This document shows, piece by piece, positions 1-7,925 of a stretch of 64,000 bases of DNA (positions within the stretch are counted from its first letter, which is position 1; each line of letters starts with the position of its first letter). The position numbers and the translations under genes were made by a program. Source of the DNA: Novosphingobium aureum (GTDB taxonomy: Bacteria > Pseudomonadota > Alphaproteobacteria > Sphingomonadales > Sphingomonadaceae). The stretch lies in contig NZ_JADZGI010000004.1 in assembly GCF_015865035.1 (NCBI RefSeq), forward strand, positions 212,990 to 276,989, in the 5' to 3' direction. The notes beneath the pieces were generated by a model, which was given only the letters and a program-made list of their open reading frames with translations, did no database searches and was not told the origin of the DNA.

Positions 1-48
1 GGCGTCGGTGACTTCCATGTGTTCGCGGATACGAAGCTTCTCAAACAT
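1..48 (-). CDS. DUF2171-type protein, N-terminus only (runs off window)
   Basis: Only the first 16 codons are inside the window. The peptide begins MFEKLRIREHMEVTDA, which resembles the start of small DUF2171/PRC-barrel-like proteins of sphingomonads. A GGAG ribosome binding site lies 57-60, eight bases upstream of the ATG. A complete protein of similar type is encoded at 781-1044, so the two may be paralogues flanking the PepSY-like gene. Function of the family is not established; the assignment rests on a short N-terminus. Confidence 0.6.
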   Translation of the reverse strand, partial: MFEKLRIREHMEVTDA

Positions 49-294
49 AAGCTTTTCTCCTCTCTTTTGTTAAGCGTTGCTTGCTTGATGCCTATATAAC
101 GGGGCAGCCGCGCGAGCCGTTCCTGCACTGGTCTCGGCTCGGGCACGGCTCGTGGTACGGGCTGTTCACTAGCCCACACGAGCGTGTGGATGATGCGTCG
201 GTTGTGTCGCCTTTTGCACGAATTGCGACAAATTGCGGCTTGAGCCCGGCGCGTGAACCGGCTTTCAGGAGAGCCTCTCTCAACTCTCGAGGAT

Positions 295-308
295 CATGTT
301 CGAACATG
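295..308. promoter_or_regulatory. Perfect palindrome overlapping the start codon of the next gene
   Basis: CATGTTCGAACATG is a perfect 14-base inverted repeat whose last three bases are the ATG of the gene at 306. The same stretch holds an out-of-frame ATG (296) that would encode only five codons (MFEHA, stop). It could be an operator or an RNA structure masking the start; no protein that binds it is known from the sequence. The rest of 49-305 shows nothing else recognisable. Confidence 0.35.
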
Positions 309-695
309 CGTAAGTGGCACCGTTGGATTTCGGTATTCTTCGGCATTTTCATGCTCTGGATCGCAGTGACCGGCGTTCTCAGCCAGGTCGCCGTGCTCTG
401 GCCGGCGGGCGCGCCCGACCCTGCGCTCGAGGCAGCCGCGACCCCGCCGGAAGGCTTCGTGTGCCCCGAGGGCTGGCGCTGCTCGCCACCGCGTGCGACG
501 AGCGGCATCCGCTCGATGGTCGGCCTGTTCCACCACCTCCACTCGGGCGAGACCTTCGGCGCGCTCGGCACCACGATCTCGGTGCTCTCGGGTTTCGCGC
601 TGATCTTCTTCTCGATCTCGGGGATCTGGCTCTACGTGCAGATGTGGAACAACCGCAAGAAGCGCAAGCTGACGCCGCGCTGGTTCTGGAAGTGA
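306..695 (+). CDS. PepSY-associated TM helix family protein
   Basis: 129 aa. An N-terminal membrane helix (about residues 5-30) has the MRKWHRW-FGIF-WIAVTGVLSQ pattern typical of PepSY-associated membrane proteins, the same fold family as iron-uptake helper proteins of TonB systems. A second helix lies at about residues 88-112 and the C-terminus is basic. Between them is a roughly 55-residue loop with two cysteines (VCPEGWRC) that may sit in the periplasm. The start was chosen because the conserved N-terminal helix begins there; the longer reading frame upstream has no homologous look. It stands alone and ends at a strong hairpin (713-754). The physiological role is not known. Confidence 0.7.
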   Translation: MRKWHRWISVFFGIFMLWIAVTGVLSQVAVLWPAGAPDPALEAAATPPEGFVCPEGWRCSPPRATSGIRSMVGLFHHLHSGETFGALGTTISVLSGFALIFFSISGIWLYVQMWNNRKKRKLTPRWFWK

Positions 696-712
696 CCCGG
701 ATCGGCTGAGCC

Positions 713-754
713 AAAGAGAAAGGCCCGCGGTTTGCGCCGCGGGCCTTTCTCTTT
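713..754. terminator. Bidirectional intrinsic terminator
   Basis: Perfect 18-bp inverted repeat (713-730 with 737-754) around a 6-base loop, with A-rich and T-rich outer ends on both strands. It lies between two convergent genes ending at 695 and 781, so it can terminate both. Confidence 0.9.
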
Positions 755-780
755 AGTCATGTGTAAGATGTCGGGGCAGG

Positions 781-1044
781 TCAGCCTGCCGCGGGCATCC
801 CGAAGGTCGCGTCACCCCGACCGCTGAGCAGGACCCCGGTCTCGCCCACGCCGTCGACTTGCGATATCGCGACGAAGTCGTGCCCGTCGCCGTCGTCGAA
901 CATGATCTCCTCGTTCTCGACGCAGGCCACGTGACCGATGCATTTGCCCTCGGCATCGATCACCGGCATGCCCTTGCGAATAGTCCCCACGACGGTCATC
1001 CAGTCGCGGGTGTTGGGATCGGTGGCTGCACTGGTCTGGTTCAT
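781..1044 (-). CDS. DUF2171 / PRC-barrel-like small protein
   Basis: 87 aa, soluble. Central segment 'GMPVIDAEGKCIGHVACVE' is the beta-barrel-like core seen in DUF2171 and PRC-barrel proteins, followed by 'DFVAISQVDGV'. The start at 1044 is preceded by GGAG 8 bases upstream; longer readings in this frame run into unrelated sequence. Proteins of this type are often stress-induced small proteins in sphingomonads, but no biochemical role is known. Shares its terminator with the convergent PepSY-like gene. Confidence 0.7.
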   Translation of the reverse strand: MNQTSAATDPNTRDWMTVVGTIRKGMPVIDAEGKCIGHVACVENEEIMFDDGDGHDFVAISQVDGVGETGVLLSGRGDATFGMPAAG

Positions 1045-1209
1045 GGCGAATCTCCCGAAGCCGGGTCCTTTTCGATCTGCCCCTTGGCCGCAAGCGAGGC
1101 ATCTTCGTCCGCTTGCTTGCGAAGGCGGGAAAACGGGTTGCGCTCCCTGCAAAAGCACAACGCGGCGGGCCCAAAGGGGGTTCCCGAGAGCGCAGATAAG
1201 GGCTTGCGT

Positions 1210-1223
1210 GCCCGATATCGGGC
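1210..1223. promoter_or_regulatory. Perfect palindrome in the divergent DUF2171/nrdB intergenic region
   Basis: GCCCGATATCGGGC is a perfect 14-base palindrome in the 440-base gap (1045-1484) between two divergent genes, the only clearly non-random element I see there. It could be an operator for either gene. Two CTATAT elements follow at 1265-1270 and 1282-1287, but they do not fit the spacing of NrdR boxes. Confidence 0.35.
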
Positions 1224-1484
1224 GAGTCGCATGGTGCGATGCTGGCATACAAGGTCTAGCGTCCCTATATTCGGACAGGCGCTATATGTGCCTTCAAAGC
1301 TGTGTAAACTTTACCCTGCCCCCCTGCCCAAGCAGGGGCTGTTCTGGCTATCGTGCAGCTTCGTGGCGGGGGATTCCCTTGCCTCGCGAAATTGAGTTTC
1401 CACCCGGGGCCGCCGGGGTGCCCTTATCCGGGGCACCGGGGTCGCCGGGCCAGACCGCAAACTGTTCATCGGAGTGAGTCGCCA

Positions 1485-2534
1485 ATGCCCCTTCTCGACG
1501 CGCGCAAGACCTACAAGCCCTTCGAGTACCCCTGGGCCTACGACTACTGGAAGCGCCAGCAGCAGCTGCACTGGCTGCCCGAGGAAGTGCCGCTGGGCGA
1601 GGACTGCCGCGACTGGGCGCAGAAACTCTCGGACCACGAGCGCAACCTGCTCACGCAGATCTTCCGCTTCTTCACGCAGGCCGACGTCGAGGTGCAGGAC
1701 TGCTACCACGAGAAGTACGGCCGCGTGTTCAAGCCGACCGAGATCAAGATGATGCTCACCGCCTTCTCCAACATGGAGACGGTGCACATCGCGGCCTATT
1801 CGCATCTGCTCGACACCATCGGCATGCCCGAGAGCGAATACGGCATGTTCCTTGAGTATTCCGAACTCAAGGACAAGCACGACTACCTGCAGAAGTTCGG
1901 CGTCGACAACGACGAGGACATCGCGCGCACGCTCGCCATGTTTGGTGGCTTCACCGAGGGCGTCCAGCTCTTCGCCAGCTTCGCGATGCTGATGAACTTC
2001 CCGCGCTTCAACAAGATGAAGGGCATGGGCCAGATCGTCTCGTGGTCGGTGCGCGACGAATCGCTGCACTGCGAGGGCATCACCCAGCTGTTCCACGCCT
2101 TCACCAAGGAGCGCGGCTGCCTGACCAAGGCGGTCAAGGACGACATCGCCGATGTCTGCCAGACCACCGTGCGCCTTGAAGACAACTTCATCGACCTCGC
2201 CTTCGAGCAGGGGCCGGTCCCGGGCATGACCGCCAAGGACATCAAGAAGTACATCCGCTACATCGCCGACTGGCGCCTCGACCAGCTGGGCCTCAAGCCG
2301 ATCTACATGATCGAGGATCACCCGCTGCCCTGGCTCCAGCCGCTGCTCAACGGCGTCGAGCACGCCAACTTTTTCGAGACCCGCGCGACCGAGTACTCGA
2401 AGGGTGCGACGCGCGGCGACTGGAACACGGTGTGGGCCAACTTCGACCAGCGCAAGAAGGTCAAGGCCAACGACGAGGCAGTCGACGACGGCAGCGAACC
2501 CGACATGTTCGGGGGCACGCAAGCCGCCGAATAA
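1485..2534 (+). CDS. nrdB: Class Ia ribonucleotide reductase beta subunit
   Basis: 349 aa. Makes the tyrosyl radical needed by the alpha subunit to reduce ribonucleotides to deoxyribonucleotides. The di-iron/radical signature is visible: acidic ADVEVQD around residues 66-72, E98-T-V-H101 with radical tyrosine Y105 four residues on, FTEGVQLF, and RDESLH. The acidic C-terminal tail ending DMFGGTQAAE would be the peptide that docks on NrdA. ATG at 1485 follows GGAG at 1471; upstream in-frame sequence is not conserved-looking. nrdA is not adjacent in this window, although many genomes keep the two together. A hairpin follows the stop. Confidence 0.95.
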   Translation: MPLLDARKTYKPFEYPWAYDYWKRQQQLHWLPEEVPLGEDCRDWAQKLSDHERNLLTQIFRFFTQADVEVQDCYHEKYGRVFKPTEIKMMLTAFSNMETVHIAAYSHLLDTIGMPESEYGMFLEYSELKDKHDYLQKFGVDNDEDIARTLAMFGGFTEGVQLFASFAMLMNFPRFNKMKGMGQIVSWSVRDESLHCEGITQLFHAFTKERGCLTKAVKDDIADVCQTTVRLEDNFIDLAFEQGPVPGMTAKDIKKYIRYIADWRLDQLGLKPIYMIEDHPLPWLQPLLNGVEHANFFETRATEYSKGATRGDWNTVWANFDQRKKVKANDEAVDDGSEPDMFGGTQAAE

Positions 2535-2597
2535 GCGGGGTACGGGCGCGGCGGAGAGACCCCGGTCGCTCCGTTTGACAACCGAACCGGACCAGGA

Positions 2598-2632
2598 CGA
2601 TGCCGCTCCCGGGCAACTGAGGAGCGGCATCG
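2598..2632 (+). terminator. Hairpin after nrdB, probable terminator
   Basis: 12-bp perfect stem (2598-2609 with 2621-2632) and 11-base loop located 64 bases after the nrdB stop and before the next start. It lacks a T-run, so termination is inferred from position and stem strength. Confidence 0.55.
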
Positions 2633-2676
2633 TGCGTTATGGTGGCAGAACCTTTCAGCATTACGGGAGACAGCGA

Positions 2677-3060
2677 GTGTTTCGCCCAGGTGTTTATCGC
2701 CAGGCGCTTCTGGCGCTTGGCTCGTGTTTTCTCATCGTGCAGGCCCCGGCCCATGCGCAGAGCGGCGTGATCGCCCAGACCGACGCCGAAGTCGCCAAGG
2801 CCATGGCCGACCCCGACGTGAAGATGGTGCGCAACGTCTCGCACCAGGAACTGCGCGAGGGCGTGGCGATCGTCGAAGGCAGCGGCCAAACGATCGGCAC
2901 GGTCACCAAGGTCGCGGGCAATACCATCGTCGTGTCCGATGGAACCGAGACCTGGCGCGTGCCAATCGAGCAGATTTACGCCTATTCGGACGGCGAGACC
3001 GACCACTTCGCCAGCCGCCTCAGCCGCGCACAGCTTTCGGCAGAGCGCAAGGGCGGTTGA
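2677..3060 (+). CDS. Secreted protein of unknown function
   Basis: 127 aa with GTG start at 2677, supported by GGGAG at 2665-2669. A signal peptide (RQALLALGSCFLIVQAPAHA, cleavage after AHA near residue 25) leads to a small mature domain. This contains 'GQTIGTVTKVAGNTIVVSDG' and 'WRVPIEQIYAY', a beta-rich pattern reminiscent of PRC-barrel folds. The C-terminus is charged. It follows nrdB by 142 bases but a hairpin separates them, so it is probably its own transcript. No family is recognised with confidence. Confidence 0.65.
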   Translation: MFRPGVYRQALLALGSCFLIVQAPAHAQSGVIAQTDAEVAKAMADPDVKMVRNVSHQELREGVAIVEGSGQTIGTVTKVAGNTIVVSDGTETWRVPIEQIYAYSDGETDHFASRLSRAQLSAERKGG

Positions 3061-3078
3061 GCCTGCCGGCTTGCCGCC

Positions 3079-3445
3079 TCAGACCAACCAGGAATTCGGG
3101 TTGGGCATAGGCGCTTGCTTCTGCGCGGCCAGAAGGCTCATCACCGAGCGGATGATCACCAGCACGGCGACTGCGATAAGCAGGGGAATGCCGATCAGCA
3201 CGATCGTCAGGATCACGCCAAGGATCGAGCCGGCAAGGCCGATCCAGAACGTGTTGATCAGATACTGGTAGTGGGAGGCCTCCCACTCGGCCTTGGGCTC
3301 GCCACGCCAGATGAAGGCGAGCACTACGCCGACGATGCCGGTGAAGCCGACCACGAACGATGCGAGGTAGAGCAGGCTGATAATCGTGGGCTGGTTGAGA
3401 TCAAAACCCGACGAGGTTCCCGATGTTGCGGTCGTAGTCGCTCAT
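3079..3445 (-). CDS. DUF4870 family membrane protein, reading frame broken by a +1 shift near the start
   Basis: The start at 3445 has an excellent AGGAGGG site 8 bases upstream and opens as MSDYDRNIGNLVGF, then meets TGA at 3401-3403. The rest of the protein (from FDLNQPTIISLLYLASF through three hydrophobic helices to PNPNSWLV) continues in the +1 frame with no start codon of its own until a GTG inside the first helix at 3354. The junction is GGG TTT TGA TCT; slipping one base keeps Phe paired and reads GAT. Either the gene has a one-base insertion (GGGAACC where GGGACC would restore the frame), or the base call is wrong, or it is read by frameshifting. DUF4870 proteins are small inner-membrane proteins (about 110-120 aa) of unknown role; the fused product would be about 121 aa. 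Confidence 0.7.
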
Positions 3446-3563
3446 GAATTCCCTCCTGTCCGGCGGCAAGACTTGTGAGCGATGCTGACCCCTTATTCGA
3501 TTTTTCGCAACTGACTACGTAGATGTGCATGGCCTCTTCGTCGAACAACCATGCTGCCAACGC

Positions 3564-3621
3564 CAGGCGAGAGAGCCGATGTAGCCCGGCATAGTGCGGG
3601 AAGCACCGGCTCTCTCGCCTG
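3564..3621 (-). terminator. Long hairpin downstream of nupC
   Basis: 15-bp perfect stem (3564-3578 with 3607-3621) enclosing a 28-base loop that itself holds a small CCCG/CGGG stem. It begins 11 bases past the stop of the nucleoside transporter and has no T-run. The gap 3446-3631 otherwise contains only the upstream region of the DUF4870 gene. Confidence 0.65.
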
Positions 3622-3631
3622 ATCGACGGAC

Positions 3632-4957
3632 TCAGGCAAGGCCGAGGAATAGCCCTGCGAGCGCGGCGCTCATCAGGTTGGAGAGACTGCCCGCGCAAAG
3701 CGCGCGCACGCCCAGCTTGGCGATGACAGGGCGCTGGTTCGGCGCGAGGCTGCCGGTCACTGCCATCTGGATCGCGATCGAGGAAAAATTGGCGAAACCG
3801 CACAGCGCGAAGGTGACGACCGCCACCGTGCGCGCGCTCAAGCCTGCATCGCCGCCCAGCTCAATGAAGGCGACGAACTCGTTGAGCACGATCTTGGTGC
3901 CGAACAGGCTGCCCGCCTGCAGCGCCTCGCCCCAGTCAGGCGTGGCGAGCAGGTAGAAGATCGGTGCGAAGATGTAGCCGATCAGCGCCTGGAAGGTGAC
4001 GCCCTCGAAACCGAACAGGCCCGCGAGCCAGCCCACGATGCCATTGGCCAGCGCGATAAGTGCAACGAAGGCGAGCACCATCGCACCGACCGCGACCGCC
4101 AGCTTGACGCCGGTCTGCGCGCCCTGCGAGGCGGCCATGATGATGTTGGCGGGCTGCTCTTCCTCGTGCTCGACCGCCTCGACCTCGTCGACGTGGACGC
4201 CGGGCTGGTGCGTGAGATCATCGCGGTTGAGCGCAGCGGCTGCCAGACCCGCAGGCGGGGTATGTCCTTCGTGCACGTTGCTCTCGTCGGCATGCGGACC
4301 GCGCGGGTCGGGCATGATCATCTTGGCCATGAAGATGCCGCCCGGCGCCGACATGAACGCGGCTGCGACGAGGTAGTCGATGCGGATGCCCATCGAGGCA
4401 TAGGCGGCCAGGATCGTACCCGCGACGCCTGCGAGGCCCACGCTCATCACGCAGAACAGCTGCGAGGGATTGAGCGCGGCGAGATAGGGCCGGATCACCA
4501 GCGGGCTCTCGGACTGGCCCACGAAGATGTTCGAGGCCGCGCACAGGCTCTCGACCTTGCTGATGCCGGTCACCTTCTCGAGCGCGCCGCCGATCCAGCG
4601 GATCACCAGCGGCATGATCCCCAGGTAATAGAGAACCGAGATCAGCGAGGCGAAGAAGATGATCACCGGCAGCGCCGAGATGGCGAAGCTCTGGCCGCCG
4701 ATCTCGGGGTTGGCAAGCGGCCCGAACAGGAAGTTGGTGCCTGCCGCCGCGTAGCCGAGCAGGCTTTCGACGCCCATCGCCGCGCCGCGCAGCAGGCGGT
4801 TGCCGAAGGGAACGTAGAGCACCAGCGCGGCAAAGCCTGCCTGGAGCGCGAAGGCAGCACCGACCACGCGCAGGCGGATCGCCTTGCGGTTGCTCGAGAG
4901 CAGGAATGCCAGTGCCATGATGAGAACGATGCCGAGAAGGCTGTAGGCGACATGCAT
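3632..4957 (-). CDS. nupC: NupC/CNT family concentrative nucleoside transporter
   Basis: 441 aa integral inner-membrane symporter importing nucleosides with H+ or Na+. The family signatures are clear: 'GVESLLGYAAAGTNFLFGPL', 'GQSESPLVIRPYLAALNPSQLFCVMSVGLAG', 'GTKIVLNEFVAF' and the C-terminal 'CGFANFSSIA' helix. Around ten hydrophobic segments are visible. Compared with typical bacterial members it carries an extended hydrophilic loop at about residues 220-275, rich in His, Asp and Glu. Transcribed alone; a long hairpin follows the stop. Confidence 0.93.
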   Translation of the reverse strand: MHVAYSLLGIVLIMALAFLLSSNRKAIRLRVVGAAFALQAGFAALVLYVPFGNRLLRGAAMGVESLLGYAAAGTNFLFGPLANPEIGGQSFAISALPVIIFFASLISVLYYLGIMPLVIRWIGGALEKVTGISKVESLCAASNIFVGQSESPLVIRPYLAALNPSQLFCVMSVGLAGVAGTILAAYASMGIRIDYLVAAAFMSAPGGIFMAKMIMPDPRGPHADESNVHEGHTPPAGLAAAALNRDDLTHQPGVHVDEVEAVEHEEEQPANIIMAASQGAQTGVKLAVAVGAMVLAFVALIALANGIVGWLAGLFGFEGVTFQALIGYIFAPIFYLLATPDWGEALQAGSLFGTKIVLNEFVAFIELGGDAGLSARTVAVVTFALCGFANFSSIAIQMAVTGSLAPNQRPVIAKLGVRALCAGSLSNLMSAALAGLFLGLA

Positions 4958-5036
4958 GAAGCACGCGTCTCCGAATGAATGCTTGAAGAATCGCAGGAAC
5001 CTAGAGCCCGACGCGCAAGACGGCTAGTGCTATTGT

Positions 5037-5057
5037 CCAAGCAACGCTAGAGCTTGG
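5037..5057 (+). promoter_or_regulatory. Small hairpin directly before the yhhQ start
   Basis: CCAAGC (5037-5042) can pair with GCTTGG (5052-5057), three bases before the ATG at 5061. No clear Shine-Dalgarno is present, so the stem could affect initiation. I looked for a preQ1 riboswitch, expected before queuosine-transport genes, and could not fit the known consensus. Confidence 0.25.
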
Positions 5058-5060
5058 CTG

Positions 5061-5774
5061 ATGGACCAGCCTTCGACGATGACCACCGACCCGGCCGTTA
5101 CGCCCGCCGCCACTCCCGTTGCCGGAATTCCCCGCTCGCTCTTCGCCTTCTCACTGCTCTACGGCGGGCTCGTCGTGCTTGCCGGCGTGCTCGGCACCAA
5201 GCTCGCCTCGCTCGGCCACTGGCCGGTTCTGGGCGATCTCGCGGTCGAATCGGGCATTTTCGCCTTCCTGTTCCTCGTCGTGATCTCGAGTGCGGTCGCC
5301 GAACTGCACGGGCGCAAGGTGGCGAACCAGCTGGTGCGCTATGGTTTCGTGCCGCTGATCTTCTCGATGGTCGCCTTGACCATCGTCATCCGCGTGGTCC
5401 CGCCCGCAGCGTTCTGGAACGACCAGGAAGCCTTCGCCCGCCTGCTCGGGCAGGGCGCGCGCATGCAGTTCGCGGGGCTCGTTTCCTACGGCGTCTCGCA
5501 GACGCTCAACGTCTACCTGTTCTCCAGGCTGGCCGGCAGCGAGATCGGCAAGGAGAAGAACGGCGTCCTGCTGCTGCGCGCCTGGCTGGCGAGCATGCTC
5601 TCGCAGACCGTCGACACGGTGCTGTTCATCACCATCTCGTTCATCGGTCAGGACATGCCGATCGTGCAGATCATGGAGGGGCAGATCATCTCCAAGCTGG
5701 TGCTCTCGACGATCATGGTGCCGCCGCTGATCCTGCTGTTCGTGCGCCTCGGGCGCCGGCTCGACCGGCCCTGA
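5061..5774 (+). CDS. yhhQ: Queuosine precursor transporter (YhhQ/VUT family)
   Basis: 237 aa inner-membrane protein with about six hydrophobic helices. VUT-family hallmarks include the 'VVISSAVAELHGRKVANQLVRYGFV' helix-loop, 'FSRLAGSEIGKEK' and 'RAWLASMLSQTVDTVLFITISF'. Members import queuosine precursors such as preQ0 and preQ1 for tRNA modification. The N-terminus has a roughly 20-residue extension, and a second in-frame ATG at 5079 is possible. Divergent from nupC with 103 bases between. Only the transporter is present; no queuosine biosynthesis gene is nearby. Confidence 0.88.
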   Translation: MDQPSTMTTDPAVTPAATPVAGIPRSLFAFSLLYGGLVVLAGVLGTKLASLGHWPVLGDLAVESGIFAFLFLVVISSAVAELHGRKVANQLVRYGFVPLIFSMVALTIVIRVVPPAAFWNDQEAFARLLGQGARMQFAGLVSYGVSQTLNVYLFSRLAGSEIGKEKNGVLLLRAWLASMLSQTVDTVLFITISFIGQDMPIVQIMEGQIISKLVLSTIMVPPLILLFVRLGRRLDRP

Positions 5775-5923
5775 CACCGTCGCCGAGCCTGTTCCCCTTA
5801 CGTATGCGGCAAGCCATTTTGCGTCGCTGGGCGATGGGCGACGGCAAGAATAATTGCGTTCCTTGCACCTGAAAGGGCACAAAAGACCTTCAAATCCGCG
5901 CACAGGCGGCTAAAGCGGGCGAT

Positions 5924-6835
5924 ATGCCGAATCCGCACGATCCCGCCATGCTTGCGAAAGCCGAAACCCTCGTCGACGCGCTGCCCTACATGCAGCGATA
6001 TGCCGGCCGCACCTTCGTGGTGAAGTATGGCGGTCACGCGATGGGCGATCCCGAGCTCGCGCATGACTTCGCCGAGGACATCGTCCTGCTCAAGGCCGTG
6101 GGCATCAACCCGGTGGTAGTCCACGGCGGCGGTCCGCAGATCGGCGCCATGCTCAAGAAGGTCGGTGTCGAGAGCCAGTTCATCGACGGCCTGCGCGTGA
6201 CCGACAAGGCCACCGCGCAAGTCGCCGAAATGGTGCTATCGGGCGCGATCAACAAGGAAATCGTGGGCTGGATCGCGCGTGCCGGTGGCCGCGCGATGGG
6301 CATTTCGGGCAAGGACGGCCAGATGGTCACCGCGCGCAAGGTCCAGCGCACCAAGAAGGATCCCGACAGTCTGATCGAGCAGGTCATCGACCTTGGCTTC
6401 GTCGGTGAACCCGAGACCATCGACACCACCGTGATCGAGAGCATCTCGGCCTCGGGCATGATCCCGGTGATCGCCCCGATCGCCTATGGCCCCGATGGCG
6501 AGACCTACAACGTCAACGCCGATACCATGGCCGGCGCCATCGCGGCCGCGCTGGGGGCATCGCGCCTGTTCCTGCTGACCGACGTGCACGGCGTGCTCGA
6601 CAAGCAGGGCGAACTGCTCACCGACCTGCGTCCCGCCGACATCAAGCGCTTGCAGGAGGATGGCACGATCTCGGGTGGGATGATTCCCAAGCTCGAGACC
6701 TGCGTCCACGCGGTCGAGGCTGGCTGCGAGGCGGCGGTCGTGCTTGACGGGCGTGTTTCGCACGCCATGCTGTTGGAAATATTCACCCAGGAAGGTGCGG
6801 GCACCTTGATCCGGCAGGACCCGTCCGCCATCTGA
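5924..6835 (+). CDS. argB: Acetylglutamate kinase
   Basis: 303 aa. Phosphorylates N-acetyl-L-glutamate with ATP, the second step of arginine synthesis, in the cytoplasm. Amino-acid-kinase motifs are present: FVVKYGGHAM (residues about 31-40), the substrate loop VVVHGGGPQIG, 'NVNADTMAGAIAAAL', and 'GGMIPKLETCVHAVEAG' near the C-terminus. The length and N-terminal extension fit the arginine-sensitive hexameric type common in alphaproteobacteria, so feedback inhibition by arginine is likely. The next gene begins 37 bases later and may be co-transcribed. Confidence 0.96.
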   Translation: MPNPHDPAMLAKAETLVDALPYMQRYAGRTFVVKYGGHAMGDPELAHDFAEDIVLLKAVGINPVVVHGGGPQIGAMLKKVGVESQFIDGLRVTDKATAQVAEMVLSGAINKEIVGWIARAGGRAMGISGKDGQMVTARKVQRTKKDPDSLIEQVIDLGFVGEPETIDTTVIESISASGMIPVIAPIAYGPDGETYNVNADTMAGAIAAALGASRLFLLTDVHGVLDKQGELLTDLRPADIKRLQEDGTISGGMIPKLETCVHAVEAGCEAAVVLDGRVSHAMLLEIFTQEGAGTLIRQDPSAI

Positions 6836-6872
6836 CAAGTTCCCGGGCAAGAAAGAAGGCAAACAAAACCCG

Positions 6873-7427
6873 ATGCGTACCCAAGCCGTCATTGCCGCAG
6901 TGCTGACCAGCGCCGCCCTGTTCCTCGCCGGTTGCGATGGCCAGCAGCCGGTAGCCGAGCCCAGCGGCGAAGTGACCGGCGCTGCCGGGGACGTGCTGGT
7001 GCCTGCAGACATGCCCAGCGCCGGTGCGACCGGGGTCGCTTCGGGCGGTATCGCCAGCGGTCTCGACATGGCTGCCCTGACCGAGCGCCGCGATCCCGAG
7101 CGCCTGCTGCGCTTCTACACCAGTGCCATCCGCATCGGCGACTGGATCGATGCCGCCAAGGCCTGGAGCCTCGACGCGCAGATGACGCCCGAGACCCTGC
7201 GCGACGAGTTCGGCGGTCAGGCCGGGCCCAAGATCGCGGTGGGCAAAGGCGATACCTCGGGTGCTGCCGGCTCGCTCTACTACGAGGCCCCGATCGTCGT
7301 GGACTTCGCCGATGGGCGCCCCTCGAAGCGCGGGACCATCGTGCTGCGCCGCGTGAACGACGTGCCCGGTGCCAGCGAGGAACAGCTTAATTGGCGTATC
7401 GAGCGCACCTCGACGCTGACCCAGTAA
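6873..7427 (+). CDS. Putative lipoprotein of unknown function
   Basis: 184 aa. A type II signal peptide ends in a lipobox (LFLAGC, Cys21), followed by a Pro/Gly/Ala-rich linker of about 50 residues that would let the domain reach away from the membrane. The folded part (about residues 68-184) contains 'RLLRFYTSAIRIGDWIDAAKAWSLDAQMTPETLRDEFGG' in adjoining segments and a C-terminal beta segment. No family was recognised. Close behind argB; a functional link is not implied. Confidence 0.75.
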   Translation: MRTQAVIAAVLTSAALFLAGCDGQQPVAEPSGEVTGAAGDVLVPADMPSAGATGVASGGIASGLDMAALTERRDPERLLRFYTSAIRIGDWIDAAKAWSLDAQMTPETLRDEFGGQAGPKIAVGKGDTSGAAGSLYYEAPIVVDFADGRPSKRGTIVLRRVNDVPGASEEQLNWRIERTSTLTQ

Positions 7428-7631
7428 AGCGCGGGCCAGCCTTGCTGGCCCGGCTGTCCTGCCGACGTGGCGGCGCTGCCAAGACCGGCGCGCTCACCCC
7501 TTCGTCGAACCCGGTCGGTTCATTGTAGACGCGCCCTTGCCGTGGCCGCGTCCGCTCGGCTATCAGCGCGGGCACAGGGTCGCACCGCAAGCCGGGAGCG
7601 AGAGCCAGTCACAGCAGGAAAGGAGCAGCTC

Positions 7632-7925
7632 TTGCTCTTCTATACGCTCTACCAGATCGTCGATTACCTCGTCAGCATCATCGTCTTCATCGTCATCGTC
7701 CAGTTCGTGCTCGGGCTGCTGATCGCCTTCAACGTGGTCAACATGCACAACCAGTTCGTCTCGGCGGTCTACACCGCGCTCAACGCGATCCTTGAGCCGA
7801 TGCTGCGACCGATCAGGAAGTTCATGCCCAATACCGGCGCGATCGACTTCTCGCCGATGGTACTGATCATCGGCCTCACCATTCTCCAGATCATTCTGGC
7901 GAACCTCGCGAGGGCTTACGGCTGA
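7632..7925 (+). CDS. YggT family membrane protein
   Basis: 97 aa with a TTG start at 7632, chosen because AGGAG sits six bases upstream and because YggT proteins begin directly with the first helix. There are two membrane helices (about residues 10-35 and 70-92). Between them is the family segment 'ILEPMLRPIRKFMPNTGAIDFSPMV'. YggT proteins are linked to cell division, osmotic stress or membrane-protein biogenesis in different bacteria. The stop codon overlaps the folD start by one base (TGATG), so the two are translationally coupled. Confidence 0.88.
   Translation: MLFYTLYQIVDYLVSIIVFIVIVQFVLGLLIAFNVVNMHNQFVSAVYTALNAILEPMLRPIRKFMPNTGAIDFSPMVLIIGLTILQIILANLARAYG

Noticed and set aside
1261..1290. 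Two CTATAT-containing elements before nrdB, possible NrdR boxes
   Set aside because: They are 17 bases apart and match the NrdR consensus only in the core; the usual spacing is about 31-32 bases between centres.
4958..5060. preQ1 riboswitch before yhhQ
   Set aside because: The conserved loop and A-rich tail of known preQ1 classes are not present.
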